Assembly: GCA_001820255.1 (NCBI GenBank)
Contig: MHPA01000015.1
Location: 6,612-13,443 of the forward strand
Reading direction: 5' to 3'
Length of the DNA stretch: 6,832 nt
DNA from: Candidatus Staskawiczbacteria bacterium RIFCSPLOWO2_01_FULL_38_12b
GTDB taxonomy: Bacteria; Patescibacteriota; Minisyncoccia; Minisyncoccales; Staskawiczbacteraceae
Shown here: piece by piece, positions 4,202-6,832 of the stretch
How the letters are laid out: every line of letters starts with the position of its first letter
Position numbering within the stretch: position 1 is the first letter of the stretch
Made by a program: the position numbers and the translations under genes
Notes under the pieces: model-generated
What the model was told of the DNA's origin: nothing
Database searches by the model: none
The model's input: only the letters and a program-made list of their open reading frames with translations

Positions 4202-4777
4202 TCAAAAAACGTTAATCCCGAATTTTTTAAGTTCTACGGTCAACGGCAATATGGGAAGTCCCACAATATTAAAATAATCCCCTTCTATTTTTTCTACAAA
4301 CAATCCGCCAAGATGCTGGATGGCGTATGATCCGGCAAATTCCAATGGCTCTCCTGTGGCAATATAGGCATCTATTTCTTGCTCGGGAACATCTTTAAAA
4401 TACACTTTTGTTTCTATGGATTTTGAAAACTTTTTCCCTGTTTCTGTATCAATGATAGTAAAACCGGTTATGACAGAATGCGCCTTGCCGCTCAATTTTT
4501 GTAACATAATCTTGGCGTTTTCTTTTGTTTTTGGCTTACCTAAAACTTCTTTCCCAAGAACGCAAAAAGTATCAGCCGCAATAATAATTGAATCCTTGTG
4601 CCTTAAGGCTACATCCTGTGCTTTTCTCAAAGACAAATATTCCGCCAATTTTCTTGGATTCATTTTTAAATTCATATCTTCTTGATAGTTGCTTGGGTCT
4701 ATCTCAAATTCTAAGCCAATTTGTTCGAGCAAATTTTTTCTTCTTAGGGATGATGATGCTAGAATTATTTTTTTCAT
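4202..4777 (-). CDS. maf: Maf-like nucleoside triphosphate pyrophosphatase
   Basis: All Maf motifs are present in this 191-residue protein: LASSSLRRKNLL (6-17), the catalytic Asp69 in IIAADTFCVL, LGKP (79-82), LSGKAHSVITG (95-105), ETKVYFK (122-128), TGEPLEFAGSYAIQ (141-154), IEGDYFNIVGLPI (164-176). Length is normal. Maf proteins hydrolyse canonical and modified pyrimidine nucleotides (dTTP, UTP, m5UTP, pseudo-UTP) to the monophosphate, keeping damaged or modified nucleotides out of DNA and RNA; some also affect septation. Which subfamily this belongs to (YhdE- or YceF-like) I cannot settle. The start follows the Nudix gene by 12 bp, with a weak GAAGG directly before the ATG. It is the middle of the cluster. 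Confidence 0.96.
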   Translation of the reverse strand: MKKIILASSSLRRKNLLEQIGLEFEIDPSNYQEDMNLKMNPRKLAEYLSLRKAQDVALRHKDSIIIAADTFCVLGKEVLGKPKTKENAKIMLQKLSGKAHSVITGFTIIDTETGKKFSKSIETKVYFKDVPEQEIDAYIATGEPLEFAGSYAIQHLGGLFVEKIEGDYFNIVGLPILPLTVELKKFGINVF

Positions 4778-4789
4778 ACCTTCATTAAA

Positions 4790-5227
4790 TTATTGTTTTT
4801 TGAGCGATTCCTGCGCTTTCTGAATTAAATCGCACAACAAATCTTTTTCACCGTGGTAGCGTTCAATGAGAGTTTCTGTGTCCAGCAAATCACGTTCAAG
4901 TGCGTCTGGTTTTGGAGTAAAATCTTCTAACTTGCACGAGTTGCTGACAAAAACTACCATATACTTATCTTTGTATTTGCCTTTACTTGATGTGGTTGAT
5001 TTTGCATAAAGGATAGCGTTCATAAAAGAAACTCCTGCCTCTTCTTCTGCTTCGCGCCTAAGTCCATCAATTAGTTCTTCCTCATTTTCAAGGTGTCCGC
5101 CGGGAATATCCCAGCCACGCTCGTTTCGACAAGCTACAACTTTTTCGCTAATAAAACCGATAAGGAAAACCGCACTTACTTCTGATTTTTTAATTATTGC
5201 TCCTTTTGGAATTAAAGTGATTTTCAT
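4790..5227 (-). CDS. Nudix hydrolase (second copy)
   Basis: The 145-residue protein has a complete Nudix box at residues 44-66: Gly44, Glu50, Arg58-Glu59, Glu62-Glu63, Gly65-Val66. Just before it is RGWDIPGGHLE, the usual entry to the box. Sequence outside the box differs from the first copy (2874-3347), so the two are not a recent duplication and probably act on different substrates, which are unknown. The ATG overlaps the stop codon of the preceding C39-like gene by 4 bp (ATGA), a sign of translational coupling. It is followed by maf after 12 bp. The C-terminal 35 residues (ETLIERYHGEKDLLCDLIQK) are helical and less conserved in type. Confidence 0.92.
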   Translation of the reverse strand: MKITLIPKGAIIKKSEVSAVFLIGFISEKVVACRNERGWDIPGGHLENEEELIDGLRREAEEEAGVSFMNAILYAKSTTSSKGKYKDKYMVVFVSNSCKLEDFTPKPDALERDLLDTETLIERYHGEKDLLCDLIQKAQESLKKQ

Positions 5228-5700
5228 TTCTTTTTAGAAACAATACACATCCATCGTAATTGAATGTCGGTATTTTTTATCGGATACCATTCTTTAACTT
5301 CATAATCCATCCATAATCGTAAAAAGATAATCTTTTTCATTTTGGTAATTTTCCCGGTATCGGGGTCTGCAAGTTCAATAGAATCTTTATTTACTTTTTC
5401 AACCACACTAAAGTGGCCAATGTAGCCTTTCATCATCCATGAAACAACAATAACTTTATTGGGTTTATTAAAACGCCCAAGATCTGCCCAAGTAGAATTT
5501 GCTTTTTCCTTTACATTTAAACCAAATTTTTCAACGGCTAAAACCAAATCTTTATTGTATAAACCACCTCTCTTTTTGTAGCCAGATACTTTTGCAATTT
5601 CTTTGAAAGTGTAGGGCACCTTAAAGTAATTAAGGATCATTTGAATACTTGTTGGACCACAAGCCGAATCATCTCTTTGTTTAATAGGTTTAATTTTCAT
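5224..5700 (-). CDS. C39-like cysteine peptidase (second copy)
   Basis: The 158-residue protein has Gln8 (oxyanion hole) six residues before the nucleophile Cys14 in DSACGPTSIQMI, His96 in YIGHFSVV, and Asp112 in LADPDTGKI: a full C39-like triad. As in the copy at 2366-2869, there is no signal peptide, membrane segment or transporter domain. It aligns with that copy throughout but lacks about seven residues before the His, and identity is low. The substrate is unknown. It starts 1 bp after the HAM1-like gene and its stop overlaps the start of a Nudix gene, so C39 and Nudix genes are adjacent at both places in this cluster. Confidence 0.84.
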   Translation of the reverse strand: MKIKPIKQRDDSACGPTSIQMILNYFKVPYTFKEIAKVSGYKKRGGLYNKDLVLAVEKFGLNVKEKANSTWADLGRFNKPNKVIVVSWMMKGYIGHFSVVEKVNKDSIELADPDTGKITKMKKIIFLRLWMDYEVKEWYPIKNTDIQLRWMCIVSKKK

Positions 5701-5701
5701 A

Positions 5702-6268
5702 CTATTTTAAATGTTCTAAATAATACCTGCTAAATTGCCTGTAAGAATCTAGCTTTTCTTCATAATAGTCAGTCATTTCTTTGGGTGTGTATAAAGCCTC
5801 AACTTTTTCTAACCCTTCTAATATCATAATGTTGCCGATTGAAGTTCCCTTACCTTCCGATTTCTTTGATATTACCCCATTAATTTTAGATACAAAAGTT
5901 ACCGGTTCTTTGCGTGGTTCGCAAAAAGCCAGGCAGTCCACTATTTGGAGTTTTCGGTCAGTTTTATCCTTCATTAAATTCAATAAATCTTGGCTTGATA
6001 AATAATGATTCATTTGTTTCATAAATGGACCAGGGAAACCATTGAGACTTCCAATAAAAAATCCGGCATCAGTCACCAGCACCGGCTTATTTTCTTTGTC
6101 TGCGACGAACTTTGCAGAAAACTTTGCGATTTCTTCAACCGAAAAAGATTGGATTTCAGGGACTTCATAATCTAATGTTAACATTTCTAAATCAATGCCA
6201 TGCATGGACAATGCCTTTGTAGCCGTTAACATTTTTACTTTATTTGTGGTCGCTAAATATATTTTCAT
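5702..6268 (-). CDS. HAM1/RdgB-like non-canonical purine NTP pyrophosphatase, divergent
   Basis: The 188-residue protein starts KIYLATTNKVKM, with the TTNK triphosphate loop (7-10) of the ITPase-like fold. Further motifs are VPEIQ (36-40), Asp67 in VTDAGFFI as the catalytic acid, and LNGFPGPF (75-82). RdgB and ITPA remove dITP, dXTP and related nucleotides as monophosphates. The C-terminal half departs from the family: where most members have a GYDP or GFDP motif that contacts the base, this one reads GTSIGNIMI (141-149), and the final SHR is SYR (175-177). The phosphate site is intact while the base-selecting part is changed, so activity is likely but the substrate may not be an inosine nucleotide. 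The start ATG overlaps the stop of the preceding gene by 4 bp. Confidence 0.85.
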   Translation of the reverse strand: MKIYLATTNKVKMLTATKALSMHGIDLEMLTLDYEVPEIQSFSVEEIAKFSAKFVADKENKPVLVTDAGFFIGSLNGFPGPFMKQMNHYLSSQDLLNLMKDKTDRKLQIVDCLAFCEPRKEPVTFVSKINGVISKKSEGKGTSIGNIMILEGLEKVEALYTPKEMTDYYEEKLDSYRQFSRYYLEHLK

Positions 6269-6675
6269 TTTTTATTTTGATTACGTTTCAGATATTCTTT
6301 TATTAGCTCAATATCTTTAAAATCTTTTTCTCGGCCCATCGCTTTTTTAAATTTTATGGTTTCTTGAAGGTTTAAAAATGGAACTTCATTAATAATAGTT
6401 GCCGTGCTAATCGCCTCTTCTATGAGAGTTGAATAATTCTCCCAATCAAGTTTTGAACCAATATCAATTTTCTCTCCGACAAGAAATAATTTCCCCCATC
6501 GTATTTCTTCCGTGTATACTTTAGATTCTTTCAGTTTTTTAAATAATTCCGGACTCACAATAACATCAACATCGCGAGTGTCCCGTATGCCAAGAACTTC
6601 AAGAATACCGGCTCCGATAACAACATATTCTCCCGTTGGAAAATGTAAACTTTTAACTCTTTCAAAAATATTCAT
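6265..6675 (-). CDS. Nucleotidyltransferase-fold protein, function unknown
   Basis: The 136-residue protein looks like a minimal nucleotidyltransferase domain. VVIGAGILEVLGIRDTRDVDVIV (18-40, quoted here by parts: VVIGAGILEVLG and IRDTRDVDVIV) contains the glycine-rich helix start and the DxD pair Asp35 and Asp37. Asp71 in EKIDIG is the likely third metal ligand. The end, MGREKDFKDIELIKEYL (113-129), is the helical pattern seen in many nucleotidyltransferase-like and AbiEii-type proteins. The classic GS of the active site is GA here, so it may transfer nucleotides or may only bind them. I see no partner HEPN or antitoxin gene nearby. It follows the alpha/beta hydrolase by 3 bp and overlaps the HAM1-like gene by 4 bp. 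Confidence 0.72.
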   Translation of the reverse strand: MNIFERVKSLHFPTGEYVVIGAGILEVLGIRDTRDVDVIVSPELFKKLKESKVYTEEIRWGKLFLVGEKIDIGSKLDWENYSTLIEEAISTATIINEVPFLNLQETIKFKKAMGREKDFKDIELIKEYLKRNQNKK

Positions 6676-6678
6676 TAT

Positions 6679-6832
6679 TTAAATACCGTGTAACTTTAGA
6701 TTAGGTAGAGGTTCTTTGTTTTTCAAAAACCGTTCAAGCCAGCTAAACATCAGATCATTCGCTTCACCCCTAAATTCCATTAGCCCATGATCAGCTCCTT
6801 CAAATATCACCAAACGAAATGGAACTTTTTGC
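6679..6832 (-). CDS. Alpha/beta hydrolase (prolyl-oligopeptidase type), C-terminal end (cut by window edge)
   Basis: The last 50 residues are inside the window. VPFRLVIFEGADHGLMEF contains the His (in ADHG) that completes the catalytic triad of alpha/beta hydrolases, followed by the usual final helix EANDLMFSWLERFLKNK. The wording is closest to S9-type peptidases and acyl-peptide hydrolases, but an esterase cannot be excluded from this part. The stop codon is 3 bp before the ATG of the next gene, so the cluster continues beyond the right edge of the window. Confidence 0.75.
   Translation of the reverse strand, partial: QKVPFRLVIFEGADHGLMEFRGEANDLMFSWLERFLKNKEPLPNLKLHGI

Overview
The window is AT-rich, compact and almost entirely coded on the minus strand. 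Genes abut or overlap by 4 bp, most starts have no visible Shine-Dalgarno sequence, and the proteins are short and rich in Lys and Ile. Together with single-domain GIY-YIG, C39-like, Maf, MazG-like and GrpB proteins, this suggests a small-genome bacterium, most likely of the Candidate Phyla Radiation (Patescibacteria). That placement is inference: the window holds no rRNA or phylogenetic marker.

Layout from left to right, with all genes transcribed leftwards. Positions 1-208 hold the N-terminus of a RibD C-terminal/dihydrofolate-reductase-fold protein. It is preceded by a promoter, a strongly folded RNA of about 184 nt and an intrinsic terminator (227-444), which could be a free small RNA or a regulatory leader. 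Positions 526-786 encode a small GIY-YIG nuclease. Positions 787-973 are a dense cluster of GC-rich hairpins that ends exactly on the 3' base of a tRNA-Trp gene (973-1043). The tRNA is preceded by a 108-bp three-hairpin element (1070-1177) and a good promoter (1188-1216). Positions 1346-2107 encode a membrane-anchored coiled-coil protein with its own terminator, a clear ribosome binding site, a long leader holding an 18-bp inverted repeat, and a promoter.

Positions 2366-6832 are one long tightly packed gene cluster. In transcription order it encodes the end of an alpha/beta hydrolase, a nucleotidyltransferase-fold protein, a HAM1/RdgB-like NTP pyrophosphatase, a C39-like cysteine peptidase, a Nudix hydrolase, Maf, a MazG-like pyrophosphohydrolase, GrpB, a second Nudix hydrolase and a second C39-like peptidase, closed by an intrinsic terminator. 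Five of its proteins belong to families that hydrolyse nucleoside triphosphates or nucleotide derivatives. The cluster therefore looks like a nucleotide-pool sanitation set with two intracellular C39-like proteins attached, arranged as mirrored C39/Nudix pairs around Maf-MazG-GrpB.

The most unusual signals are in the non-coding DNA: the structured RNA before the RibD-like gene, the tRNA-Trp leader element whose two outer hairpins differ only by paired compensatory changes, and the hairpin family between the tRNA and the GIY-YIG gene.
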